A model generated the notes under the pieces. That model searched no databases and was not told where the DNA came from. It worked only from the letters and a program-made list of their open reading frames with translations. 64,000 nt of DNA from assembly GCF_014596525.1 (NCBI RefSeq), contig NZ_MSJP01000060.1, forward strand, positions 1 through 64,000, written 5' to 3'. This stretch comes from Streptomyces sp. CBMA291 (lineage in GTDB: Bacteria; Actinomycetota; Actinomycetes; Streptomycetales; Streptomycetaceae). Position 1 is the stretch's first letter, and every line of letters begins with the position of its first letter. Shown here piece by piece: positions 17,532 to 25,506 of this stretch. Both the position numbers and the translations under genes were made by a program.

Positions 17532-17926
17532 CCCTGTCCCGGGCCCCACCTGGACCAGCCTCCCCACCCGTACGACCGCCCCACCCGCCCCACCCGAACC
17601 ACTCCCCCCACCAGCCCCCACCCGCACCGCCAGCACCATCCCCCCACCCGTACCACCCGCATCGGAAGCCGCACCCGCACCACCGCTTCCGTACCGCGCC
17701 ATCGCACCGGTCGCACCGGGCCCATCGGTCCCACCGGCCCGGCCGGTTCTCGCGGGCGCGTACGTTCCCACCTCCTCCCGGACCCGCGCGTTCCTCGCGG
17801 GGCGGTCCGGCGTGCCCGCACGGTCCGGCGCGCCGCCACCGCACGTCCCGGAGCGTCCTCCCGCCGGCGCGCCCATCCTCGCGCCAGGCGTCCACCTTCC
17901 GCACGGCCACACCGAAGGGCACACCC
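17532..17926. other. 395-bp C-rich, G-poor spacer with no gene
   Basis: The sense strand is dominated by CACCCG, CCACC and CCCCAC words with few G residues in its first 120 bases. Frames on either strand look like shadows. Such C-rich unstructured RNA resembles Rho-utilisation sites, so it may act in termination or polarity inside the operon. A similar CACCACCCG-rich spacer occurs at 28038-28200. Confidence 0.5.
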
Positions 17927-18511
17927 ATGTCCAAGATCGCCGTCCTCACCAACGACCTCCAGTACGAGCTGGTGGAGAAGAACCCCGAGCGCGTCGCCGC
18001 GGTCGCCGCCGCCACCCCGCACTTCACCGGCTTCCTCGACGAGATCCGCCGCCGCGGCCACCACGTCTTCCACCTCCAGCTCGTCAACGACCCCGACGAC
18101 CCGAACGCCGAGCGCTACGACGGTCACCTCCCGGTCCAGCGCGGCACCCGCGGCGCCGAGATCATCGAGGAGTTCGTGGCCGACGAGGACATCGTCATGG
18201 AGAAGAGCAAGGACTCCGGCTTCTACGAGACGGACCTCCACGAGCGCCTCCAGGCCCTCGGCGTCGACACCGTCCTCATCACCGGCATGCAGACCCAGAT
18301 CTGCGTCCAGACCACCGCCGCCGACGCCTTCTTCCGCGGCTACAACATCTGGGTCCCCGCCGACTGCGTCGTCTCCGCCCGCCAGGACGACAAGGACCGG
18401 GCCCTGGAGTGGCTGGACGGCTACTGCGCCACCGTCTCCGACTCCGCCGAGGTCATCAGCGTCCTCGACGCCGAGGGCACCCTGCCCCGCAAGGACATCA
18501 AGACCCCGTGA
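17927..18511 (+). CDS. Isochorismatase-like cysteine hydrolase, 194 aa
   Basis: Cysteine hydrolase superfamily (isochorismatase, nicotinamidase, N-carbamoylsarcosine amidase, ureidoacrylate amidase). The triad is visible: Asp10 in LTNDLQ, Lys93 in MEKSKDSGFYETDL and Cys126 in ITGMQTQICVQTTAADA. The start is the ATG at 17927. It lies 28 bases before hypE, in the same operon. In a pathway with carbamoyl chemistry, an amidase or N-carbamoyl hydrolase role is attractive, but the exact amide is unknown. Confidence 0.83.
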   Translation: MSKIAVLTNDLQYELVEKNPERVAAVAAATPHFTGFLDEIRRRGHHVFHLQLVNDPDDPNAERYDGHLPVQRGTRGAEIIEEFVADEDIVMEKSKDSGFYETDLHERLQALGVDTVLITGMQTQICVQTTAADAFFRGYNIWVPADCVVSARQDDKDRALEWLDGYCATVSDSAEVISVLDAEGTLPRKDIKTP

Positions 18512-18539
18512 CCGTCCCCGCCCCGAGGAAGGAGCGGTC

Positions 18540-19568
18540 ATGACCGCGAGCACCACCGCACAGAGCGACGAGATCCTGCTTGACCACGGCACCGGGGCGA
18601 AGCTGAGCCAGGACCTGGTGCAGCTGATCGCCGAGACCCTCGGCGACGTCTACGTGGGCATCATGGAGGACAGCGCGATCCTCCCGGTCGAGACCGGACG
18701 CATCGCCATGACGACGGACTCCTTCGTCGTCGACCCGCCGTTCTTCGGCAACGGCGACATCGGCAAGATCGCCGTCTGCGGCACCGTCAACGACCTCGCC
18801 GTCGCCGGTTCCCGCCCCAAGTACCTCACCCTCGGCATGATCCTGGAGACGGGCCTGCCCATCGAGCGCCTCAAGCAGGTGCTCGTGTCGATCCGCGAGA
18901 CCGCCCGCGAGGCCGGTGTGCAGATCGTCGGCGGCGACACCAAGGTGGTCCGCAAGGGCGAGGCCGACCAGATCTACCTGAACACCGCGGGTGTCGGCGT
19001 CTTCGAACGCGAACCGCTCTCCATGGCCGACGTGCGCCCCGGCGACAAGGTCATCCTCAGCGGCCCGATCGGCAACCACACCGTCCACCTGCTCTCCATC
19101 CGCGAGGGCCTCGGCTTCGAGCAGCGCGTCGACAGCGACTGCGCCCCGCTGAACAACCTCATCGACGGGGTCCTCAGCAGGGTGCCGGCCGGCGCCGTCC
19201 GCTCGATGCGCGACGTCACCCGCGGCGGACTCACCGCCGTACTCCACGAGTACGCCGGAAAGCTCGGCCGCACCATCCGGGTCGACACCCCCAGCCTGCC
19301 GATCCAGCACGAGACCGCCATGGCGGCCGACATGCTCGGCATCAACCCGCTGCACTGCGCCAACGAGGGCTGCCTCGCCGTCTTCGTGGACCCCGCCGCC
19401 GAGGCGGACGTCCTCGCGGCGCTGCGCTCGCTCCCGTACGGCGAACACGCCGTGACCGTCGGCGAGATCTCGGAGGACACCGAGACCCTGGTGCTCCTGC
19501 GGGACGCCGACGGCCGGGAGACGCAGCTGGAAGAACTCCTCGGGGCCGAACTGCCCCGGCTCTGCTGA
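18540..19568 (+). CDS. hypE: HypE-like carbamoyl dehydratase, 342 aa
   Basis: PurM-superfamily protein matching HypE. HypE receives a carbamoyl group from HypF on its C-terminal Cys and dehydrates it with ATP to a thiocyanate, normally to supply the CN ligands of NiFe hydrogenase. The protein shows the N-terminal LDHGTGAKLSQDLVQLI, AMTTDSFVVDPPFFGNGDIG, GGDTKVV (~129-135) and DVTRGGL (~220) motifs. It ends in PRLC, keeping the penultimate Arg region and the essential terminal Cys342. It has a strong GGAAGGA site. Next to it lies hypF; no hypA/B/C/D or hydrogenase gene is in the window. Confidence 0.93.
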   Translation: MTASTTAQSDEILLDHGTGAKLSQDLVQLIAETLGDVYVGIMEDSAILPVETGRIAMTTDSFVVDPPFFGNGDIGKIAVCGTVNDLAVAGSRPKYLTLGMILETGLPIERLKQVLVSIRETAREAGVQIVGGDTKVVRKGEADQIYLNTAGVGVFEREPLSMADVRPGDKVILSGPIGNHTVHLLSIREGLGFEQRVDSDCAPLNNLIDGVLSRVPAGAVRSMRDVTRGGLTAVLHEYAGKLGRTIRVDTPSLPIQHETAMAADMLGINPLHCANEGCLAVFVDPAAEADVLAALRSLPYGEHAVTVGEISEDTETLVLLRDADGRETQLEELLGAELPRLC

Positions 19569-19598
19569 GGACCCGACCCAGGAAGCGAGGGGATCACC

Positions 19599-22007
19599 AT
19601 GAGCACCGTGACGTCTCCGCCGGACACCGCGAGCACCACACCCGACACCGAAGAGTGGCGGCTGCGGGTCACCGGGGTGGTACAGGGCGTCGGCTACCGG
19701 CCGTTCGTCTACAAGCTGGCCCATGAACTGGGCCTCTCCGGCTGGGTCCGCAACGACCCCGAGGGAGTCCTCGTGGAGGCGTCCGGACCGGACGCCGTCC
19801 TGGCCGAGTTCGCCGCCGGTCTCACCGACCGCGCGCCCGAACTCGCCCGCGTCGACGGTGTCGTGGTGACCCGGGGGCTCCCCGCGGGCAGTGTGCCCGC
19901 GGGCCCCTTCACCATCGTCCACAGCGAACACACCGGAGCCCGCACCGCCCTCCTCCCCGCCGACACCCACGTCTGCGGCGACTGCCAGGGCGAGCTGCGC
20001 GACCCCAGGGACCGGCGCTACCGCTACCCCTTCATCAACTGCACCAACTGCGGGCCCCGTTACTCCCTCATCCAGGACCTGCCCTACGACCGGCCGGCCA
20101 CCACCATGTCCTCCTTCACCATGTGCCCGGCCTGCCAGGCCGAGTACGAGGACCCGCTGGACCGGCGCTACCACGCCCAGCCCAACGCCTGCCCCGACTG
20201 CGGGCCCCGGCTGCTCCTCACCGACCGGGAAGGCCGCACCAGCGAGGGCGACGCCGCCCTGCGCGCCGCCGCCCGGGTCCTCGCCGACGGCGGGATCGCC
20301 GCCGTCAAGAGCGTCGGCGGCTTCCACCTCGCCGTGGACGCCACCAGGCCGGAGGCCGTGGCCCTGCTGCGCCGCCGCAAGCGCCGCGACTCCAAGCCCT
20401 TCGCCGTCATGGTCCGCGACCTGGCCACCGCCCAGCGCCTCGCCGTCCTCTCCGAGGACGAGATCGACGTCCTGCGCTCCCCTGCCCGCCCCATCCTGCT
20501 CGCCCGCAAGCAGCCGGACGCCCTTCCCGAGTCGGTCGCCCCCCGCAATCCCAACCTCGGGATCATGCTGCCCTCGGCCCCCCACCACCATCTGCTGCTG
20601 GACGAACCGGGCCTGGAAGCACTGGTGATGACCAGCGGCAACATCTCCGGCTACCCCATCGCGTACCGCAACGAGGAAGCCCTCGAACAGCTCTTCGAGA
20701 TCGCGGACGTCATCCTCTACCACGACCGCGACATCGAGATCCGCGTCGACGACTCCGTCGTCCGGCTCTCCGTCCACGACGCCCTCGACGCGCCCCTGCT
20801 CCAGTTCATCCGCCGGGCCCGCGGCTACGCCCCCTACCCGGTCGACGTGGGCCGCGAGGTGGCGCCCGCCGTCGCCCTCGGCGCCGAACTGAAGACCACC
20901 GTCGCCCTCTCGCACGGCAGCAAGGTCTTCCTCAGCCAGCACATCGGCGACCTCAAGAACGACGAGACCTTCGCCTCGCACCGGCGCACCGCCCGCCACC
21001 TCGCCCGGCTCTACGACCTCAGGCCGGGCCTGACCGCGCACGACCTGCACCCGCAGTTCCGCTCCACCCGGGCGGCGCTCGACGAGGACGGCGACGGCAC
21101 CGGAGCGCCCAGGACCGTCGTCGAGGTGCAGCACCACCACGCCCACATGGCCTCCTGCATGGCGGAGAACCACGTCACCGGCACCACCCTCGGCGTGATC
21201 TTCGACGGCTTCGGCTACGGCGAGGACGGCACCGTCTGGGGCGGCGAGTTCCTGCTCGGCGACTACGCCGCCTTCCGGCGCGTCGGACGCCTGCGCCGGC
21301 TCCCCCTCATCGGCGGCGACCAGGCCGTCCGCGAACCCGTCCGCACCGGCTACGCCCTCGCCCTCGACGCCTTCGACGGCGACCGGGAACGGGCCGTGGC
21401 CGCCTTCCCCGCCCTCGCCGAACTCGACGAGCAGCAGCGGCACGTCTACGCCACCATGGCCGCCCGGGGCGTCAACTCCCCGGCCACCTCCAGCATGGGA
21501 CGCCTCTTCGACGGCGCCGCCGCGCTCGCCGGGATCTGCTCCCGCGCCGAGTACGAGGCCCAGGGCCCCATCGAACTGGAGGGGCTGCTCGGCCGCGACC
21601 CCGCCCCCGAGGACGCGTACCGCTTCGACGTCCGGACGCCCGAGGGCGACACGGGCACGGACGGCGAGGACGGCCCGGTCGAGGTCGACCCCCGGCCCGT
21701 GATCCGGGCCATGGCCGACGACCTCGCCGCGGGGCTGCCCGCCGACCGGATCAGCCGCCGCTTCCACACCGCCGTCGTGGAGATGGTCCGCGACCGCTGC
21801 CGGGCCTTCCGCGAGGAGACCGGAGTGAACCAGGTGGTGCTCTCCGGCGGTGTGTTCCTCAACGAGTTCCTGCTGCTCAACTGTCTGACCGGGCTGACCG
21901 CCGACGGTTTCGACACCTACGTCCACCGACAGGTCCCGACCAACGACGGAGGCATCGCCCTCGGTCAGGTCATGGTCGCGGACGCCCGTACATCCCCTGG
22001 GAAGTGA
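19599..22007 (+). CDS. hypF: HypF-like carbamoyltransferase, 802 aa, full length
   Basis: Complete HypF architecture: acylphosphatase domain (RVTGVVQGVGYRPFVYKLAH, ~18-37); two zinc fingers (CGDC...NCTNCGPRYS and CPAC...CPDCGP, ~126-205); YrdC-like domain (~215-400, VKSVGGFHLAVDA, KRRDSKPFAVM); and Kae1-like domain (~425-800, VEVQHHHAHMASC at ~508-520 and VVLSGGVFLNEF near the end). HypF makes carbamoyl-AMP from carbamoyl phosphate and transfers the carbamoyl to HypE. Retention of all domains argues for working chemistry rather than decay. It lies 30 bases after hypE and 4 bases before the aminotransferase. Confidence 0.94.
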   Translation: MSTVTSPPDTASTTPDTEEWRLRVTGVVQGVGYRPFVYKLAHELGLSGWVRNDPEGVLVEASGPDAVLAEFAAGLTDRAPELARVDGVVVTRGLPAGSVPAGPFTIVHSEHTGARTALLPADTHVCGDCQGELRDPRDRRYRYPFINCTNCGPRYSLIQDLPYDRPATTMSSFTMCPACQAEYEDPLDRRYHAQPNACPDCGPRLLLTDREGRTSEGDAALRAAARVLADGGIAAVKSVGGFHLAVDATRPEAVALLRRRKRRDSKPFAVMVRDLATAQRLAVLSEDEIDVLRSPARPILLARKQPDALPESVAPRNPNLGIMLPSAPHHHLLLDEPGLEALVMTSGNISGYPIAYRNEEALEQLFEIADVILYHDRDIEIRVDDSVVRLSVHDALDAPLLQFIRRARGYAPYPVDVGREVAPAVALGAELKTTVALSHGSKVFLSQHIGDLKNDETFASHRRTARHLARLYDLRPGLTAHDLHPQFRSTRAALDEDGDGTGAPRTVVEVQHHHAHMASCMAENHVTGTTLGVIFDGFGYGEDGTVWGGEFLLGDYAAFRRVGRLRRLPLIGGDQAVREPVRTGYALALDAFDGDRERAVAAFPALAELDEQQRHVYATMAARGVNSPATSSMGRLFDGAAALAGICSRAEYEAQGPIELEGLLGRDPAPEDAYRFDVRTPEGDTGTDGEDGPVEVDPRPVIRAMADDLAAGLPADRISRRFHTAVVEMVRDRCRAFREETGVNQVVLSGGVFLNEFLLLNCLTGLTADGFDTYVHRQVPTNDGGIALGQVMVADARTSPGK

Positions 22008-22011
22008 TGAC

Positions 22012-23358
22012 GTGACCAGCCGCACGACCGCCCCCACACCGGACGAGATCTACGAATTCGTCCGGGCCCGGGAATCCGGCGCCCGGACCTATGCCACTGC
22101 TTTCGGCCAAGTCCTCCAGGAAGGACACGGCGCCCGCGTCCGCGACGCCCACGGCACCGAGTACATCGACTGCCTGGCCGCCGCGGGCACCCTCGCCCTC
22201 GGCCACAACCACCCCCACGTGCTGCGCAGGGTGCGCGAGTACCTGGAATCGGGCCAGGTCCAGCAGGCTCTGGACCTCACCACCCCCGCCAAGTACGCCT
22301 TCCTCTCGGCGCTCTACGAGCAGCTGCCCGGCACCATGGCGGACACCTTCCGCACCCAGTTCTGCGGACCCGCGGGAGCCGACGCCACCGAGGCGGCCAT
22401 CAAGCTCTTCAAGACCGCCACGGGCCGCCGCACCGTCCTCGCCTTCCACGGCGCCTACCACGGCATGACGGCCGGCTCCCTCGCCCTCACCGGCAACCTG
22501 GGCGCCAAGGAATCCGTGCCCTCCCTCATGCCCGACGTGCACCACCTGCCCTACCCCTACGACTACCGCTGCCCCTTCGGGCTCGGCGGCGACCAGGGCG
22601 TCCGGGTCGGCCTCACCTACATCGAGCGGCTGCTCACCGACCCCGAGAGCGGCATCACCAAGCCCGCCGCCGTCTTCGTGGAGGCCGTCCAGGGCGAGGG
22701 CGGCGTGATCCCCGCCCCCGTCGAGTGGCTGCGCGGACTGCGGGAGATCACCGCCCGGCTCGACATCCCCCTCGTCCTCGACGAGATCCAGGCGGGCTGG
22801 GGCCGCACCGGCACCATGTGGGCCTTCGAGGAGTCCGGCATCGAACCCGACGCCGTCCTCGTCTCCAAGGCCGTCGGCGGCGGCTTCCCGCTCGCCCTGA
22901 TGCTCTACCACGGCCGGTACGACACCTGGCGGCCCGGCGCCCACGCGGGCACCTTCCGGGGCAACCAGATCGCCCTCGTCTCGGGCGCCGCCGCCCTTGA
23001 GGTCTTGGCCGAAGAAGGACTCGTCCAACAGGCCGCCGTCAAGGGAGAGTTGCTCGGTGGCCTGCTGCGGCGCCTCGCCCTGACCCGTCCGGAGATCGGC
23101 GACATCCGCGGCAGGGGCCTGATGTGGGGCATCGAACTCGTCGACCCGGACGCCGAGGCCGACGCCCTCGGGGCCCGGCCCGCCGACGGAGACCGCGCTC
23201 GTCGCGTCAAGAAGGCATGCCTGGATCACGGACTGCTCCTGGAGAGCGGCGGTCGGCACGGTGCCGTGCTCCGGCTCCTTCCGCCCCTCACCATCACGGA
23301 GGAAGAGATCCACGAAGTGGTCGGCGCACTGGAGAAGGCCCTCATCGACTGCGCCTGA
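22012..23358 (+). CDS. Class III aminotransferase, diaminobutyrate-2-oxoglutarate type, 448 aa
   Basis: PLP fold-type I enzyme. The PLP lysine is K286 in VLVSKAVGGGFP, and the Asp motif is LVLDEIQAGWGRTG. The segment AGSLALTGNLGAKE followed by LPYPYDYRCPFG is characteristic of EctB/RhbA-like diaminobutyrate aminotransferases, which interconvert aspartate semialdehyde and 2,4-diaminobutyrate. No ectA or ectC accompanies it, so ectoine is unlikely. The start is GTG at 22012, four bases after the hypF stop. It probably supplies 2,4-diaminobutyrate or a related omega-amine to the ATP-grasp ligases. Confidence 0.85.
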   Translation: MTSRTTAPTPDEIYEFVRARESGARTYATAFGQVLQEGHGARVRDAHGTEYIDCLAAAGTLALGHNHPHVLRRVREYLESGQVQQALDLTTPAKYAFLSALYEQLPGTMADTFRTQFCGPAGADATEAAIKLFKTATGRRTVLAFHGAYHGMTAGSLALTGNLGAKESVPSLMPDVHHLPYPYDYRCPFGLGGDQGVRVGLTYIERLLTDPESGITKPAAVFVEAVQGEGGVIPAPVEWLRGLREITARLDIPLVLDEIQAGWGRTGTMWAFEESGIEPDAVLVSKAVGGGFPLALMLYHGRYDTWRPGAHAGTFRGNQIALVSGAAALEVLAEEGLVQQAAVKGELLGGLLRRLALTRPEIGDIRGRGLMWGIELVDPDAEADALGARPADGDRARRVKKACLDHGLLLESGGRHGAVLRLLPPLTITEEEIHEVVGALEKALIDCA

Positions 23359-23418
23359 GGGCCCGCCCCCGGGGCGGCACACCACGCGAACAACGCGACG
23401 AGTGAAGGAACGAAGCAC

Positions 23419-24126
23419 ATGACGACGGCAACCGGTGCCGGGCAGTGGCGGGTCGACTTCGACGCCGAGGTGGTCTTCAGCAACGGCGGCTCCCTGCGGA
23501 CCGAGGGCTTCCGGCTCGACATCCCCGGCGACCGCATCGACGACGGCGACCTCGGCGAACTCCTCGTACGCCACCTGGGGCTTCTGATGGTCGGCGGTAC
23601 GGTCATCACCCGCAAGGAGCTGATCCGGGAGCCGCACAAGGGCTCCCGGAACACCGGCGCGGACGGCGAGCCGCCCGCCCGCCGCACGGTCGACCTGACC
23701 GGCCCCGGCACCCGTGTCGACCGGCCCGCCGGGGCGCCGGACGGCATCGGGGGCCTGGTCGACCTGCCCGTCGCCCTGGTCCGCCTGGCGGGCACCGCGG
23801 AGCCCGTCGCGGACCGGCTCGCGCTCGCCCCCTTCGAACCGGCCGGACACGCCGTCGTCGTCCACACCGGCCGCCCCGACGGCCCCTACCTCACCCCGGA
23901 CGCCGTCGCCCTCCTCGCCGAGCGCGGCGCCGTCCTCGTCGCCACCGACAGCACCGAACGCGACGGCGCCACCGCCAAGGCCCTCGCCGAGGCCGGAATC
24001 CCCGCCGTCACCGGACTGACCGGCCTTGCGGACCTCCCGGCCGTCGGCGCCCGCCTGCACACGGTCCCGCACCCGGCGGGACACGGGGACGGCACCGGCG
24101 CCCGGGTCTACGGGGTGGCCGAATGA
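23419..24126 (+). CDS. Cyclase-family (KynB/isatin-hydrolase-like) protein with degenerate metal site, 235 aa
   Basis: The C-terminal ~150 residues match the cyclase family: VDLPVALVRLAG, HAVVVHTGRPDGPYLTPDAV, AVLVATDSTERDG, GIPAVTGLTGLADLPA. Active members have HxGTHxDxP to bind metal. Here the equivalent is GPGTRVDRP (~95-103), where both histidines are gone and only the Asp remains. The N-terminal ~75 residues (VDFDAEVVFSNGGSL, LVRHLGLLMVGG, EPHKGSR) form the leader domain seen in some actinobacterial cyclases. It overlaps the MHS transporter start by ATGA. It may be non-hydrolytic, a scaffold, or altered in chemistry. Confidence 0.68.
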   Translation: MTTATGAGQWRVDFDAEVVFSNGGSLRTEGFRLDIPGDRIDDGDLGELLVRHLGLLMVGGTVITRKELIREPHKGSRNTGADGEPPARRTVDLTGPGTRVDRPAGAPDGIGGLVDLPVALVRLAGTAEPVADRLALAPFEPAGHAVVVHTGRPDGPYLTPDAVALLAERGAVLVATDSTERDGATAKALAEAGIPAVTGLTGLADLPAVGARLHTVPHPAGHGDGTGARVYGVAE

Positions 24127-25499
24127 GCACCCCCGGCATACCCACCGAGGCCGCGCCCGAGGCCGGGACCGGGTCACCCGCCGCGCCCGAAGCCGGGACC
24201 GGGGCCGGGTCGCCCGCCCCGGCCGAGGACGCGGCCCCGGCCCGCAGACCCCGGCGCGAACTGCTCGCCGCCAGCGTCGGATCGGTCGTGGAGGCGTACG
24301 ACTGGACGATCTACGGCATCCTCGCGCCCTACTTCGCCGAGCAGCTGTTCCCCGGCTCCTCGCCCACCGCCCGGCTGATCGCCGCCTACCTCGGCTTCGC
24401 CCTCGGCTTCCTGGTGCGGCCCCTGGGCAGCGTCGTCATCGGGCGGCTCACCGACACCCGGGGACGCCGCTTCGGCCTCACCCTCACCGTCGGCCTCATC
24501 GCGGCCGGTTCGCTGCTCCTGGCGGTCATTCCCGGCCACGCGTCGATCGGACTCGCGGCCCCGATCCTCGTGGTGGCCGCCCGTCTGGTGCAGGGCCTGT
24601 CCGTCGGCGCCGAGAACCCGAGCGCCGCCGCGTACGTCACCGAGACCGCCCCCGGCCGCAGCCGGTACTTCTACAGCGCGGTCTCCTACGGCGGCGTGGT
24701 CCTCGGCAGCGCCCTGTCCTTCCTCGTCCTCGCCGTCCTGCTCGGCGTCTTCGGCGAGACCGGCGTCGAGGACGGCGCCTGGCGGCTCGCCTTCGTCTTC
24801 GGCGCCCTGCTCGGCCTGACGGCCCTGTGGATCCGGCGCGGCGCCGCCGAGAGCGAGGTCTTCGCCAAGGACGCCCGCGAGCGCGGCGGAGCGAGCCCCT
24901 GGCCGGTCCTGCGGGCCTCCCTCCGGCCGCTGCTCGTGGTGTTCGCGATCACCTCGGGCGCCACCACCGTCTTCTACTTCCTCACGGTCGACTTCCCCGC
25001 CTACGCCGCGGACGCGGGCGCCGCCACCAAGGAGGAGGCCTCCGGGGCCCTGCTCCTCGGCATGGTGGCGCTGCTCGCCGGAATGCTCGCGGCGGGCAGG
25101 GCGGCCGACCGGTTCGGCGCCCTGAAGGTGCTGCGGATCGGCTTCGCCGGGCTCGCGCTCGGCTCCGTACCGCTGCTCGCCGGGATGGTCGCGGGCCGGG
25201 TGCCCGTACCGCTCGTCACGGTGGTGCTGCTCCTCCTGCTCGCCCTGCCCCTCTCCGTCAGCAACGTCTTCGCGGGGCAGCTCTTCCCGCCCGCCGTCCG
25301 CGCGGTCGCCGTCGGCCTGCCGGGCGCCCTCGCGATCAGCCTCTTCGGCGGCACCTTCCCGGCCCTCGCCGAGTGGCTGCGCTCCACGGGCCACGGCGGC
25401 TGGGTGCCGTGGTGGCCGGCGGTCACCTGCGCCGTGGCGCTGCTCGCCTCCTGGGGCGTACGCGAACACCCCCTTCCCGACACCCCCGTCTCCGAGTGA
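24123..25499 (+). CDS. MFS transporter, metabolite:H+ symporter (MHS) type, 458 aa
   Basis: Twelve-helix MFS protein with the MHS hallmark VGSVVEAYDWTIYG (ProP/ShiA-like families have GTVVEWYDFFLYG) and the loop motif GRLTDTRGRRFGLT. It begins with ~40 Ala/Pro/Gly-rich cytoplasmic residues. Start and stop overlaps (ATGA with the cyclase, 7 bases to the M20 gene) put it firmly in the operon. MHS proteins usually import carboxylates or betaines, so it may take up a precursor or release the product. Confidence 0.87.
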   Translation: MSTPGIPTEAAPEAGTGSPAAPEAGTGAGSPAPAEDAAPARRPRRELLAASVGSVVEAYDWTIYGILAPYFAEQLFPGSSPTARLIAAYLGFALGFLVRPLGSVVIGRLTDTRGRRFGLTLTVGLIAAGSLLLAVIPGHASIGLAAPILVVAARLVQGLSVGAENPSAAAYVTETAPGRSRYFYSAVSYGGVVLGSALSFLVLAVLLGVFGETGVEDGAWRLAFVFGALLGLTALWIRRGAAESEVFAKDARERGGASPWPVLRASLRPLLVVFAITSGATTVFYFLTVDFPAYAADAGAATKEEASGALLLGMVALLAGMLAAGRAADRFGALKVLRIGFAGLALGSVPLLAGMVAGRVPVPLVTVVLLLLLALPLSVSNVFAGQLFPPAVRAVAVGLPGALAISLFGGTFPALAEWLRSTGHGGWVPWWPAVTCAVALLASWGVREHPLPDTPVSE

Positions 25500-25506
25500 G
25501 GACGCC

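Noticed and set aside
18540..22007. NiFe hydrogenase maturation locus
   Set aside because: Only hypE and hypF are present; no hypA/B/C/D and no hydrogenase subunits in the window, and the neighbours are biosynthetic.
22012..23358. Ectoine biosynthesis
   Set aside because: EctB-like enzyme only; no ectA, ectC or ectD nearby.
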